Source: Chloroflexota bacterium (GTDB taxonomy: Bacteria > Chloroflexota > Anaerolineae > Aggregatilineales > Phototrophicaceae). From it: a stretch of DNA of 64,000 bases. The notes below the pieces were generated by a model that had not been told where the DNA came from, searched no databases, and saw only the letters and a list, made by a program, of their open reading frames with translations. Below, in pieces: positions 38,338-48,000 of this stretch. Location: contig WTGO01000118.1 of NCBI GenBank assembly GCA_011523515.1, forward strand, positions 62,001-126,000. The letters are read 5' to 3'. Positions within the stretch are counted from its first letter, which is position 1. Every line of letters starts with the position of its first letter. Both the position numbers and the translations under genes were made by a program.

Positions 38338-38691
38338 CTAGGCCGCCGACTGCTCGTGGCGTTGCACTTCTCTCAATCCGTAAGCCGCGCGGTCGCGCAT
38401 AATTTGCTCCACGACGTGCCAGGCTCTGGCATCATCCAGCATGTCCGCCAGCGCCAGCGCGCGGTCAAAATCTTGTTTCGCTCGATCGTACTCGCCCCGC
38501 TCCAGCATCAACTCGCCACGCAGCACATGCTGCGTCAAGTCGTCCGGCGCAGCAAGGATCGCCCGATCGAGCTCACGCAGGCGCCGGTAAAATTCGCGCT
38601 CGCGCGCCAGCGGCGGCTGATATACCGCGCCGATTGCTTTGCCAATCAAAAGGCGCCAATTCAGCCTCTGTCGTCCAGGTACCTGCATCAT
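38338..38691 (-). CDS. Small TPR-like protein inside the nuo operon
   Basis: The 117-residue product (MMQVPGRQRLNWRLLIGKAI...) is not a recognised complex I subunit. Residues 35-100 look like one to two tetratricopeptide helical hairpins (LRELDRAILAAPDDLTQHVL, RGEYDRAKQDFDRALALADM). No signal peptide or membrane helix is clear. The ATG at 38691 is 8 nt after the nuoF stop, and a GAGGG ribosome site lies in that gap, so it is translated with the operon. It ends 30 nt before nuoG. Plausible roles are assembly or stability of the NuoEFG module; this is inference from position only. Confidence 0.75.
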   Translation of the reverse strand: MMQVPGRQRLNWRLLIGKAIGAVYQPPLAREREFYRRLRELDRAILAAPDDLTQHVLRGELMLERGEYDRAKQDFDRALALADMLDDARAWHVVEQIMRDRAAYGLREVQRHEQSAA

Positions 38692-38699
38692 GCCCTCAC

Positions 38700-39950
38700 C
38701 TATGCCTGAACGTGCTGCGAAAAGTCGTCTGGAAAATGGCGAATGGTATGAATGATCGGATTGGCGGCGAAATCGCCCAGGGCGCAAAGCGTCGTGCCGG
38801 CCATATTCTCGGCGACATCGGCAATGCGCTTGACGTCTTCTTCGCTTCCGCGCCCGTCCAGGATCCGGTCGATCACTTTGTCCAGCCAGTAGGTGCCCTC
38901 GCGGCAGGGCGTGCACTTGCCGCAGCTTTCGTGGGCGAAGAACTTGGTCACTTTGGACGCGACCCAGGTCATATCGACGCTTTCGTCCATGATGATGATC
39001 GAGGCCGAGCCGATGATGGTGCCGATGTCGGCGCAGTGTTCATAGGACATGGGCGTGTCGAGCACATCGTCGGTCAGCGGCACGATGGGGCCCGAGCCGC
39101 CGGAAGGCAGCATCGCCTTGAAGGCGCGGTCTTCGTGCAGGGGGCCGCCGGCGTGATCGTAGAGCAGTTCGCGAAAGGTCGCGCCCATGGGCAATTCGTA
39201 ATTGCCTGGCCGCTTGACATGGCCGCTGACGCAGTAGATTTTGGGACCGGCGCTCTGTTCAGTGCCAATGGCTTTGAAGGCGTCAGCGCCCTCGCTCAAG
39301 ATGTAAGGGACGTTGGCCAGCGTTTCGACATTGTTGACGACCGTGGCTTCTTTGTACAAGCCGCCGCCCTTCTGCGCTGGAAAAGGCGGGCGCACGCGCG
39401 GCTGACCCAGGTAGCCTTCCAGGCTGTTGAGCAAGGCGCTTTCTTCGCCGCAGATGTAGGCGCCGGCGCCAAGATGCGTGTAGACCTCGCAATCGTAGCC
39501 GGAGCCCAAGATATTCTCCCCGACCATGTTCTTCTCGCGCAGCGCCTCAATGCAGGCGTCCAGTTGATCGCCAATATCCCAGAATTCGCCGCGCAGATAT
39601 ATGTAGACAGCTTTAGCTTGAATGGCGTAGGCGCAAATCAGCGATCCCTCTATCAATTGATAGGGATTCTCTTCCATGATCTCGCGATCTTTGAAGGTGC
39701 CGGTCTCGCTCTCGTCGGCGTTGACCGTGACGTATTTGACCGGTTCGTGCTGGGGGATAAAGCTCCACTTGACGCCGGTGGGGAAGCCGGCGCCGCCGCG
39801 CCCGCGCAAACCGGAAGCCTTGACCACGTCAATAACTTCGGCCGGCGTCATGGCTAGCGCCTTCTCAAAGCCGACGAAACCGTCGTGCTTTTCATAAGTC
39901 GCCAGCTCTTTGATATTGGCTATCTCGCGACCGCGTAAGAGAATGTGCAT
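38700..39950 (-). CDS. nuoF: NADH-quinone oxidoreductase subunit F
   Basis: NuoF binds NADH, FMN and the [4Fe-4S] cluster N3 and is the electron entry point. It shows the glycine-rich GLRGRGGAGFPTGVKW, NADESETGTFKDRE, and GAGAYICGEESALLNSLEG. The cluster motif is SCGKCTPCREGT, with the fourth cysteine in TTLCALGDFA. The 416-residue length is typical. ATG 39950 follows nuoE after about 50 nt. The next gene is the TPR-like ORF rather than nuoG. Confidence 0.97.
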   Translation of the reverse strand: MHILLRGREIANIKELATYEKHDGFVGFEKALAMTPAEVIDVVKASGLRGRGGAGFPTGVKWSFIPQHEPVKYVTVNADESETGTFKDREIMEENPYQLIEGSLICAYAIQAKAVYIYLRGEFWDIGDQLDACIEALREKNMVGENILGSGYDCEVYTHLGAGAYICGEESALLNSLEGYLGQPRVRPPFPAQKGGGLYKEATVVNNVETLANVPYILSEGADAFKAIGTEQSAGPKIYCVSGHVKRPGNYELPMGATFRELLYDHAGGPLHEDRAFKAMLPSGGSGPIVPLTDDVLDTPMSYEHCADIGTIIGSASIIIMDESVDMTWVASKVTKFFAHESCGKCTPCREGTYWLDKVIDRILDGRGSEEDVKRIADVAENMAGTTLCALGDFAANPIIHTIRHFPDDFSQHVQA

Positions 39951-39997
39951 AATGGCCTTTGCTTCCTTTTTCCCGCGCTATCCGACAGGCCTCTAGA

Positions 39998-40504
39998 TCA
40001 CACGCCCGCGCTAACGGGCTGGGCCGCTTCCTGCCGCCATTTCGCCAGCAGTTCGCGCATTTTGTCTTGATCGAGATTCTCGACATAACGGAAGTTGCAC
40101 TGCAGCATCGGCGCCTTGTCACAGGCGGCCAGGCACATGACGTGCTCGACGGTGAACAGGCCGTCTTCGCTGGTGCCGCCTTCATTAATGCCCAGCTCTT
40201 CCTTCAGCCAGGCGTAAAATTCGTCCGCGCCTTTCAGCGCGCAGGGTAAGTCGGTACAGACATGCAGCCAATACTCGCCCTTGGGCTTTTCCGAATACAT
40301 AGTGTAGAAGCCGGCGATGGACTTGACCTGGGTCGGATCCAGATTCAGAATTCGCGCGACCTCGTCAATGCCTTCGCTATTGACCCAGCCGTATTCTTCT
40401 TGCGCGATGTAGAGCAGCGGCATCACCGCCGAGCGCTTGGTCTCGTATTTGGCGAGGTGGTGATTGATGCGCTCTTCGTATTTCGGATTGCCGATGATCG
40501 CCAT
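39998..40504 (-). CDS. nuoE: NADH-quinone oxidoreductase subunit E
   Basis: NuoE carries the off-pathway [2Fe-2S] cluster N1a. Thioredoxin-like features and the four cysteines are visible: CTDLPC in the first pair and CLAAC in the second. The N-terminal helical part contains AVMPLLYIAQEEYGWVN and ARILNLDPTQVKSIAGFYTMY. The 168-residue length is normal. AAGGA lies 9 nt before ATG 40504. The gene is between nuoD and nuoF as expected. Confidence 0.96.
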   Translation of the reverse strand: MAIIGNPKYEERINHHLAKYETKRSAVMPLLYIAQEEYGWVNSEGIDEVARILNLDPTQVKSIAGFYTMYSEKPKGEYWLHVCTDLPCALKGADEFYAWLKEELGINEGGTSEDGLFTVEHVMCLAACDKAPMLQCNFRYVENLDQDKMRELLAKWRQEAAQPVSAGV

Positions 40505-40595
40505 ACAAGTCGTTCCTTCGCAAAGGGATTCCCGGCAGCAGCGCGGGAATCCATGCCTTGATCCTGATTACTGACCGCCTGTTTTCAGCCGGTCT

Positions 40596-41864
40596 TTAGC
40601 GGTCGCAGTCGCCCAAGACGATATCGACGCTGCCGATAATCGCGACCATATCCGCCAGCAGATAGCCTTTGGACATCACCGGCAAGGCGCTGATGTGTAT
40701 AAATGACGGCGTCTTGAAATGCACGCGCCGCGGCTTGTTGGCGCCGGTGCCATGAATATAGCAGCCGATCTCGCCGCGCGGGCTTTCGATAGCGTTATAG
40801 ATCTCGTCATCGGGCGCGTCGTAGCCGTAAGTCCAGAGCTTGAAGTGATGAATGACCGCTTCCATGCTCTGCCCCAATTCGCTGCGCAGCGGGGGGCAGT
40901 ACTTGCGATTCTCGGATCGGTAAGGTCCCTGGACGCACTCCAGCCGTTCAACCGCCTGGTTCAAGATCTTCATGCTTTCGCGGAATTCGTGAATACGAAT
41001 CAGATAGCGGTCGTAGACATCGCCGTGCTCGCCCAGCGGCACATTGAAGTCGTAGGTCTCGTAACCACTGTAGGGCTGCGCCTTGCGCAAATCCCAGTTG
41101 ACGCCACTGCCGCGCAAGGCCGGTCCAGTCAAGCCATAAGCCAGAGCCACATCGGGTTCGATGACGCCGACGCCTTGGGCGCGATCCTTCCAAATCGGGT
41201 TTTGTGTCAGCAGCGCTTCGTAATCGTCGACTTTGCCGGGGAAGTCGTTCAGGAATTGCTTAATTGTGGGCAGGAAGTCGTCGGGCACATCGCGCCAGAC
41301 GCCGCCGGGGCGAATGTAGCTGCTCATCATGCGCTGGCCGGAGAGCATCTCGAACATGCCCAGTATGCGTTCGCGCTCGCGGAAGGCGTAGAGCAAGACG
41401 CTCATCGCGCCCATGTCGATGGCATGCGTTCCCAGCCAGACCAGATGGCTGGCGCAGCGCGCCAACTCCAAGCAGACGACGCGGATGACCTGGCCACGCT
41501 CGGGCACGTCCAGGTCGAGCAGCTTTTCGACCGCCGCCGCGTAGGCCATATTGTTGGACATCGGCGACAGATAATCCATGCGGTCGGTCAGCGGCAGAGC
41601 TTTTTCGTAGCTTTTGTCTTCAAGCGACTTCTCGATGCCGGTGTGCAAGAAACCGACATCGGGCAAGCAGGAGACAATTTGCTCGCCGTCCAGTTCCAGC
41701 AGCAGGCGGAGAACACCATGCGTGCTGGGGTGATGCGGGCCCATATTGAGCAGCATCGTCTCGCCGGTGATGGCGCGCTCCGAAACCAGGCCGCGCAACT
41801 GGTCCAGGTTGCCTTCCCAACTGCGCTGGTCTTCTATTGATTGCGGTGGTGTCGCAACTGCCAT
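40596..41864 (-). CDS. nuoD: NADH-quinone oxidoreductase subunit D
   Basis: NuoD forms the quinone-reducing site together with NuoB and NuoH. Conserved segments include MGPHHPSTHGVLRLLLELDG with the quinone-site His, GFLHTGIEKSLEDKSYEKAL, DRMDYLSPMSNNMAYAAAVE and the C-terminal VDIVLGDCDR. The 422-residue length is usual. It is a separate gene, not fused to nuoC, and starts 14 nt after the nuoC stop with GAGG just upstream. Confidence 0.97.
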   Translation of the reverse strand: MAVATPPQSIEDQRSWEGNLDQLRGLVSERAITGETMLLNMGPHHPSTHGVLRLLLELDGEQIVSCLPDVGFLHTGIEKSLEDKSYEKALPLTDRMDYLSPMSNNMAYAAAVEKLLDLDVPERGQVIRVVCLELARCASHLVWLGTHAIDMGAMSVLLYAFRERERILGMFEMLSGQRMMSSYIRPGGVWRDVPDDFLPTIKQFLNDFPGKVDDYEALLTQNPIWKDRAQGVGVIEPDVALAYGLTGPALRGSGVNWDLRKAQPYSGYETYDFNVPLGEHGDVYDRYLIRIHEFRESMKILNQAVERLECVQGPYRSENRKYCPPLRSELGQSMEAVIHHFKLWTYGYDAPDDEIYNAIESPRGEIGCYIHGTGANKPRRVHFKTPSFIHISALPVMSKGYLLADMVAIIGSVDIVLGDCDR

Positions 41865-41878
41865 ACCGTCCTCAAAAC

Positions 41879-42448
41879 CTAGTCTGTGGCGAAAGGTTTG
41901 TGCTTGCGGATTTCCGCTTCATTAAAGGAAAAGGCAACCGTCTCCTTGCCCAAGGGATAATCGCGCCGATGCGGATGGCCGTACCAGTCTTCGGGCATGA
42001 GCAAACGCCGCTGATCGGGATGCCCTTCAAAGACGATGCCCATCAAATCGGCGATTTCGCGCTCTAGCCAATTGGCCGCGGGCCAAACCACCGTCGCCGT
42101 CGGCAAGCGCGGATCTTCTTCCGCCGCGAAGGCTTTTATGCGCAGGCGGCGATTGTATAACATCGACAATACGTGATAAGACACTGCGAAGCGTTCTGGG
42201 CGGAATTCGAGCTCGCCGCCGTCAAAGCGTTCTCCATAGTCGTTGGGATAGTAGTCAACCGCGCTGACATCCGAGAGCATGTTGTAGACCAGCCCTGGGC
42301 TGATTCGCAGAAAGTCCAGCACTTCGGGCGTCCGAGCGGCTTCCACCACCAGGGTCGTTTCTCCACGAAATTCCTTGACGTGCAGCAGCGCCTTGCCAAA
42401 GGCATCGCGCGCTTGCTCGACCGGATCTATGGCCGCCGGGATTTCCAT
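41879..42448 (-). CDS. nuoC: NADH-quinone oxidoreductase subunit C
   Basis: NuoC is a structural subunit of the connecting module. The 189-residue product contains the family core: LSDVSAVDYYPNDYGERFDG, a strand region ending LRIKAFAAEEDPRLPTATVV, then the hallmark ANWLEREIADLMGIVFEGHPDQRRLLMPEDW-type block spanning about residues 127-160. GGAAGG lies 9 nt before ATG 42448. It is separated from nuoB by 315 nt, unusually far for this otherwise compact operon. Confidence 0.95.
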   Translation of the reverse strand: MEIPAAIDPVEQARDAFGKALLHVKEFRGETTLVVEAARTPEVLDFLRISPGLVYNMLSDVSAVDYYPNDYGERFDGGELEFRPERFAVSYHVLSMLYNRRLRIKAFAAEEDPRLPTATVVWPAANWLEREIADLMGIVFEGHPDQRRLLMPEDWYGHPHRRDYPLGKETVAFSFNEAEIRKHKPFATD

Positions 42449-42555
42449 ACTGAAGCAACCTTCCCTGTTGACGCAGCAAAATCCGGCGCCAACGAAAGTT
42501 TAAGTCTATTTGCTACTGATCCATGCCGCCGCAATACTGACTGGCGTATGCACGA

Positions 42556-42722
42556 TCATCCTCGCCCCCCAGGGACAGCGATAAGCGCTGCACTTATCAG
42601 CCAAAGCACAAACCACTTACCCGCGCCTGGTTTTCCAGATATAAGATGGGACAAGCCCCATACTGTAAAAATCAGCCCAATCATAAAGCCAACCAATTCC
42701 GTCGACGCTCTTCTTCGTACAT
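42556..42722 (-). CDS. Candidate small membrane protein between nuoB and nuoC, in two overlapping frames
   Basis: The 315-nt gap between nuoB and nuoC holds a possible tiny gene. A strong GGAGGG ribosome site (42730-42735) lies 7 nt before ATG 42722, which opens a charged 13-residue frame, MYEEERRRNWLAL, ending in TGA at 42681-42683. That stop overlaps an ATG (42682-42684) in the -1 frame. The second frame encodes 42 residues with two hydrophobic segments (MIGLIFTVWGLSHLISG and WFVLWLISAALIAV), ending at 42556. Joined, they would make a natural 55-residue, two-helix membrane protein. Explanations are a real or assembly frameshift, programmed -1 frameshifting, or coupled translation through ATGA. 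The remaining sequence in the gap shows nothing else. Confidence 0.4.
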
Positions 42723-42763
42723 CTTGCCACCCTCCATTTGCGGAGTCTAAACCGCGTAATGCT

Positions 42764-43246
42764 CTAAGCCCAGTCGGCGATGCGTTCGCTGCGAACTTTT
42801 TCGTGCAGCGTCAGGATGCCATGCAAAAGCTGTTCAGGCCGCGGCGGGCAGCCCGCGATATAGACATCGACCGGGATGATCTCGTCAACACCCTGCACGA
42901 TGGCGTAGTTATTGTAGACGCCACCGCAGGAGGCGCAGTCGCCCATCGAGATGACCCACCTGGGTTCGGCCATCTGATCATAGAGCTGGCGCACAACCGG
43001 CGCCATCTTGCGCGTCAGACGGCCCGATACGATAAGCAAATCGGCCTGACGGGGCGTGGCGCGATTCAGCTCCATGCCGAAGCGCGACAGGTCGTAACTT
43101 GATGCCTGCGAGCTCATGTATTCGATGGCGCAGCAGGCCAAGCCGAAGAGCAGCGGCCACATCGCGCCCGTGCGCGCCCAATTGACAGCTTGCTCAACCG
43201 TGGTGGTGACAACGCCCATATTTCCGAGCTTGGAACTTACTCCCAT
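42764..43246 (-). CDS. nuoB: NADH-quinone oxidoreductase subunit B
   Basis: NuoB holds cluster N2, the electron donor to quinone. The motifs [25 protein letters not shown] and [11 protein letters not shown] provide all cluster ligands, including the adjacent cysteine pair. The 160-residue length is typical. The start at ATG 43246 ([13 protein letters not shown]) overlaps the end of nuoA by ten bases, so translation is coupled; the ATG at 43219 is a less likely alternative. Confidence 0.96.
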   Translation of the reverse strand: MGVSSKLGNMGVVTTTVEQAVNWARTGAMWPLLFGLACCAIEYMSSQASSYDLSRFGMELNRATPRQADLLIVSGRLTRKMAPVVRQLYDQMAEPRWVISMGDCASCGGVYNNYAIVQGVDEIIPVDVYIAGCPPRPEQLLHGILTLHEKVRSERIADWA

Positions 43247-43599
43247 TCCAGACCACCTTTCTTCCACTCGTAGACGAAGCCGACAATCAGAATCACTGTA
43301 AAGACCGCCATGACCACGAGTCCGTACACACCGAGATCACGCATTGATACCGCCCAAGGCAAGAAGAAAATCACCTCGATATCGAAAATGATGAAGAGTA
43401 CCGCCACCAGGTAAAACTTGACGGGCAGCCGCCGTGTTGCCGGTCCGATCGGCTTCATGCCGCTTTCGTAGGGCACCGACTTGCGGTAGGTCGGCCGCCG
43501 CGGGCCAATGACGCGCGAGATATTGGCGATGATCAGCGCCAGCACGACTGAAATGACCAGCAAAGCCGTGACGGGACCAAATTCAAGGACGGTCGACAT
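43237..43599 (-). CDS. nuoA: NADH-quinone oxidoreductase subunit A
   Basis: NuoA is a three-helix membrane subunit next to the quinone site. The 120-residue product starts [17 protein letters not shown] and has the conserved [17 protein letters not shown] loop and [20 protein letters not shown], with the acidic residues of helix 2. The start at ATG 43599 fits the family; a longer frame to 43674 would run into the predicted promoter. No clear ribosome site is visible. It is the first gene of the nuo operon. Confidence 0.95.
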   Translation of the reverse strand: MSTVLEFGPVTALLVISVVLALIIANISRVIGPRRPTYRKSVPYESGMKPIGPATRRLPVKFYLVAVLFIIFDIEVIFFLPWAVSMRDLGVYGLVVMAVFTVILIVGFVYEWKKGGLEWE

Positions 43600-43650
43600 A
43601 CGGACTAAACCATTTGTGCTTTTTGGAACAAATCCAGTCCTAGTGAGACT

Positions 43651-43678
43651 AGCATAGATTTCAGGCAAAATCAAGCAA
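43651..43678 (-). promoter_or_regulatory. Predicted promoter of the nuo operon
   Basis: On the minus strand TTGCTT (43673-43678) is followed after 16 nt by TATGCT (43651-43656). The inferred start is near 43644, giving a leader of about 45 nt before nuoA. The whole 17-kb operon nuoA-N could be read from here. Confidence 0.5.
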
Positions 43679-43801
43679 GCCCGGGGATGGATTTGCGACC
43701 CAGTCTGGAGCGTTTAAGATGAGACTGTGTTGACGGACTGCAATCAATACGGCGCAGGCCAAACAGAAGGCGGACTAGGATAGGGCCGCCAATGGCGAGC
43801 G

Positions 43802-44920
43802 CTATTCCTTCTGCGCGAGCAATCCACTCGCCGCCAGGTATTCCGCAATCTGCCGCGCCATTTCGGCTGTGCCCGCGGCTTTCATGTGAACGCCGTTGAC
43901 CCAGTACTGTTCATCAATTGGCATGGACGCCGCCAGGTCGAAGAACAGTGTGCCCTCGTCATCCGCCAGCCGTCCGACGATGTCGTTGTGTTCATCCACG
44001 CCATCTTGCAAGTGCCGATGGATCATGCCACCACCGCCCGCCTCGGGGAAATCAAGCGGGGAATAAGCCCAGGTCAGCAGCAGCACATCGCTGTTCATAC
44101 CGCGCGCCAATCGAATCATATTGCGCAGGTTGCGCTCAAAGTAGGTCGGCGGATTCGCCCGCATCACTTCGCTGGCCGTCATATCGAAGCCCTCGCACAC
44201 AGATTCAGCGCCGCTAGTGTCCTGATCGCAGCTACGGATCCCGTCTGGACGTTTGAATGTCGAGTCCAATTCGTATGCTACCGGTAGCTCGTAACCCAGC
44301 CGCTTGAGCGCAAAGCGCCACAAGACGCCGGGCGGCAGCGGATCGTCCAGATCGACCCAATAACCTTTGCCTGTATTCAAGCCGTCGTAGAAGTCCGGGT
44401 CCGTCAAGCGTACGCCGACATCGTTGATGCCGTGGTAAATGATGACCAGGTCAGGTTCAAGGTCCGGGATACGCAGCAGCATGTTAACGGCGGATTCCCA
44501 GGTCGAGTATTGGGGGACGCCGGCGTTGATCACTTCGACCTGGTCATAGCCGTAGTCGCGCTGCAGCATCTCCTCCAGCTGGCGCGGATAGGCCAACTGC
44601 CAAAGATCCAGGAATAAGCCGTAGGTGGTCGAGCCGCCGATAGCCACGATGCGATAGACATCGGCCGGCTTGGGCAGCGCGATTTCGGGACCGCGGTATC
44701 CTAGCGAATTGACATGGTCGTGTGCGGTCGACAGCCCGTAGTTGAGGTAGGCCAATCCCTGGAGCAGGGTCTGCTTTTCGTTGATTTCGTCGCGCGAATA
44801 GAGGTAGAGAATCTTCTGGCGCTCGTCGCCGTATCGCGCCAGATAGAAGCGGGCGCCAAGTTCCAGTATCAGCAAGGTGATTACGATTGACGCCAGAATG
44901 ACGGCGATCTTGCTGCGCAT
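43802..44920 (-). CDS. Membrane-anchored SGNH/GDSL hydrolase
   Basis: The 372-residue protein has one N-terminal membrane helix (about residues 5-27) and an SGNH-hydrolase domain. The four blocks are IGGSTTYG (nucleophile Ser), NAGVPQYS (Gly), YHGINDVGV (Asn) and the late DEQYWVNGVHMKAAGTAEMA with the catalytic His. Enzymes of this type act on esters, often removing acetyl groups from polysaccharides or lipids; here the active site should face outward. It occupies the position downstream of rpoB where rpoC is usually found, behind a predicted terminator. The substrate is unknown. Confidence 0.87.
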   Translation of the reverse strand: MRSKIAVILASIVITLLILELGARFYLARYGDERQKILYLYSRDEINEKQTLLQGLAYLNYGLSTAHDHVNSLGYRGPEIALPKPADVYRIVAIGGSTTYGLFLDLWQLAYPRQLEEMLQRDYGYDQVEVINAGVPQYSTWESAVNMLLRIPDLEPDLVIIYHGINDVGVRLTDPDFYDGLNTGKGYWVDLDDPLPPGVLWRFALKRLGYELPVAYELDSTFKRPDGIRSCDQDTSGAESVCEGFDMTASEVMRANPPTYFERNLRNMIRLARGMNSDVLLLTWAYSPLDFPEAGGGGMIHRHLQDGVDEHNDIVGRLADDEGTLFFDLAASMPIDEQYWVNGVHMKAAGTAEMARQIAEYLAASGLLAQKE

Positions 44921-44970
44921 TATTTCGGCGCTCCGCCGGCTCGGAACATCTTGCTGCGGTCAGTCGGCGT

Positions 44971-45001
44971 AAAAAGAGAGGCGCACTGTCGCCAATGCGC
45001 C
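44971..45001 (-). terminator. Rho-independent terminator after rpoB
   Basis: Reading the minus strand after the rpoB stop, GGCGCA (complement of 44996-45001) and TGCGCC (complement of 44980-44985) form a 6-bp stem with a 10-nt loop. TCTC and then five T (complement of 44971-44975) follow. This supports rpoB ending as its own transcript. Confidence 0.6.
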
Positions 45002-45024
45002 CGCTGCATTTTCGCGCTAGCGAC

Positions 45025-48000
45025 TTAGCCGGTTCCCAAGCCGAGCAATCCCGTCTCCGGCTGCGGTCGGCGCGTCTGCTCATCGTATTTGCCGAAGCGA
45101 ATCACATCGCCGCTGCCGGTGATCGCTTCCACCGACAAACCCAGGCTCTGCAATTCCTTGACCAGCACGCGGAAGCTGGTCGGGATACCGGGTTCTTCGA
45201 TCGGCTCGCCTTTGACGATGCTTTCGTAGGTCTTCACACGCCCCTGCACGTCGTCGGATTTTACTGTCAGCATTTCTTGCAGAATATGGGCCGCGCCGTA
45301 GGCTTCCAGCGCCCAGACTTCCATCTCGCCGAATCGTTGACCGCCGAATTGCGCCTTGCCGCCCAGCGGCTGCTGAGTGACCAAGCTGTAGGGACCGGTC
45401 GAGCGGGCGTGGGCCTTGTCTTCGACCAAATGCGCAAGTTTGAGCATGTGCACGTATCCGACCGCGACGTGACGATCGAAGGGTTCGCCCGTCCGCCCGT
45501 CGTACAAGGTCTGCTTGCCATAATGCGGCACGGGCCGGCCGGTTTCGAACATCACGCGATCGGCTATGGCGAAAAGCTCACGATTCGACAGATCATCCGC
45601 CAACTCGATGTCTTCGGGCGCGGTCTGCTGAATCCACAAGCGTATTGAGACATCCAGCGCCTTCAAATCGCGTTCATCTCGTTCTTCGGCTGACAGGTCG
45701 CTGTTGTCGTACACCATGATCTCATCCGGGTCGTAGCCGAATTCTCTCAGGATTTCGGCGGCGGCGACGCGGCGCACATAAATCTCGTCGCGCTCCAGAA
45801 TGATCGCTTCGCTGTCATAGCGGTCGGAATCACCGACTCGTTCAATCAGGTAGGCGCTGATTACGTGCATATCGTCATCGAAATCTTCCGGCGCCATCCC
45901 CACAGTCTCCGCCAGCCGCGCCTGATTTTCCCAGGCGCGCGCGGTCGTGAGCTTCCAAGCCCAGTCGATCATCCAGGCGCGGCCAAGTTCCGCCTGAATC
46001 TCGTGCTCTTTGACCCCGTCAAATACGGGCGTTATGGCGCGGAAGCCCATGCGGTCGGCGGCCCAGCCCAGATGCAGCTCCAAAATCTGGCCGATATTCA
46101 TGCGGCTGGGTACGCCCAGCGGATTCAAGATGATCTCGACCGGGATGCCGCCTTCAACGTAGGGCATGTCTTCGACGGTGACGATCTTGGAAATGACGCC
46201 TTTGTTGCCGTGGCGGCCTGCCATCTTGTCGCCGACTGTCAGCTTGCGGCGCTGCGCCACGCTGACGCGCACCATCTTTTCTACGCCCGCCGGCAGATCC
46301 GGGTGTTCCTCGCGCGTGAAGACTTTGACATCGGTTACTTTGCCGCGGTCGCCGTGAGGCAGGCGCAAAGACGAATCTTTCACTTCGCGCGCCTGCTCGC
46401 CGAAGATGGCGCGCAGCAGCTTTTCTTCCGGCGACAGTTCCTTCTCGCCTTTAGGCGTTATCTTGCCTACGAGAATATCGTTGGGGCCGACTTCGGCGCC
46501 AATACGCACGATGCCGTGTTCGTCGAGGTCCTTCAGCGCGTCTTCGCCGACATTGGGAATGTCGTAGGTGATATCTTCCGGACCCAGCTTGGTGTCGCGG
46601 GCTTCAATCTCATGCTTTTCGATATGAATGCTGGTGAATTTGTCATTACGCAGCATGTCTTCGCTGACCAGCAAGGCGTCTTCGTAGTTGCCGCCGTCCC
46701 AGGACAGGAAGCAAGTCAAGACATCGTGACCCAGCGCCAGGTGTCCGTCGTAGGTCGATGAACTGTCGGCGATGATATCGCCCGGCTTGATCATGTCGCC
46801 CTTGCGCACGACGGGACGTTGGTCGATGCAGGTAGACTGGTTCGAGCGTTCGTATTTGCGCAGCTGGAAGGTCTGCTCCTCGCCGTCTTCCTTGCGGACG
46901 ATCACACGATGGCCTTGCACGCTGATCACTTCCGCGCTGATGTCGGAGACCAAGACCTGGCCGCTGTCGGACGCCGCCTGCCGTTCCATGCCGGTGCTGA
47001 CGACCGAGACATCTGGCGTGAGCAGCGGTACAGCCTGACGCTGCATATTCGATCCCATGAGCGCGCGGTTGGCCGCGTCATGGGACAGGAAGGGAATCAA
47101 GGCGGCGCTAATGCCGACGATCTGGCGAGGAGCGATGTCCATATAGTCGATTCGTTGCGGCGGCACCGACAGGAATCCCTGTTCGAAGCGCCCCGATACG
47201 CGATTGGACACAAATTGCTCATGCTCATCCAGCACGGCGTTGGCCTGGGCGATAATGAATTTGTCTTCGTTGTCTGCCGACAGGTATTCGATGTCGTGCG
47301 TGGCGAAGGGCGTCACCGGCACTTCCTTGATTTTCATGCGCTTGAGCCGGGTGACCACCTTCTTGTCGATGACCGTGCCTTCTTCAATGGCGACCTTGCC
47401 CTTGCTGTTTTCGATGTCGTCGCGCAGTGCGCGCCCGATCAAGTTGGGATCGGTCACTGCCATCATGCTGGTGACTTTGCGGTAGGGCGTTTCGATGAAG
47501 CCCAGTTCATTCACGCGCGCGTAGCTGGCCAAGCGGCCGATCAAACCGATGTTCGGGCCTTCCGGCGTTTCGATGGGGCAGATGCGCCCGTAATGGCTGT
47601 GGTGAACATCGCGCACGTCAAAGCCGGCGCGCTCCCGCCGCAAGCCGCCCGGACCCAGCGCCGAAAGCGTGCGTTTATGCGTCAGTTCGGACAGTGGATT
47701 GGTCTGCTCCATGAATTGCGACAATTGCGACGAGCCGAAGAATTCGCGCACAGCCGCCACGATGGGCCGGATGTTGACCAGCGAGACCGGCGTCAGTTGT
47801 TCCGCCTCACGGATCGACATGCGCTCTTTGACGACGCGCTCCATGCGGCGCAGGCCGATGCGCAGCTTGTTGCCGATGAGCTCGCCTACGGTCTTGACGC
47901 GCCGGTTGCCCAGATGATCAATGTCATCCTTCGCGCGCCCGCCGTTGTTGATGAGAATCATGTGCTCGACCAGCTTAACGATATCGGACTTTGAGATCGT

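Noticed and set aside
37372-38709. 445-codon plus-strand open frame opposite nuoG
   Set aside because: Antisense shadow in GC-rich DNA; the minus strand encodes an intact NuoG with all cluster motifs.
38692-38916. Longer version of the TPR-like gene overlapping nuoF
   Set aside because: The extra 75 codons are a shadow of the nuoF C-terminus; a ribosome site and ATG pair lie just after the nuoF stop.
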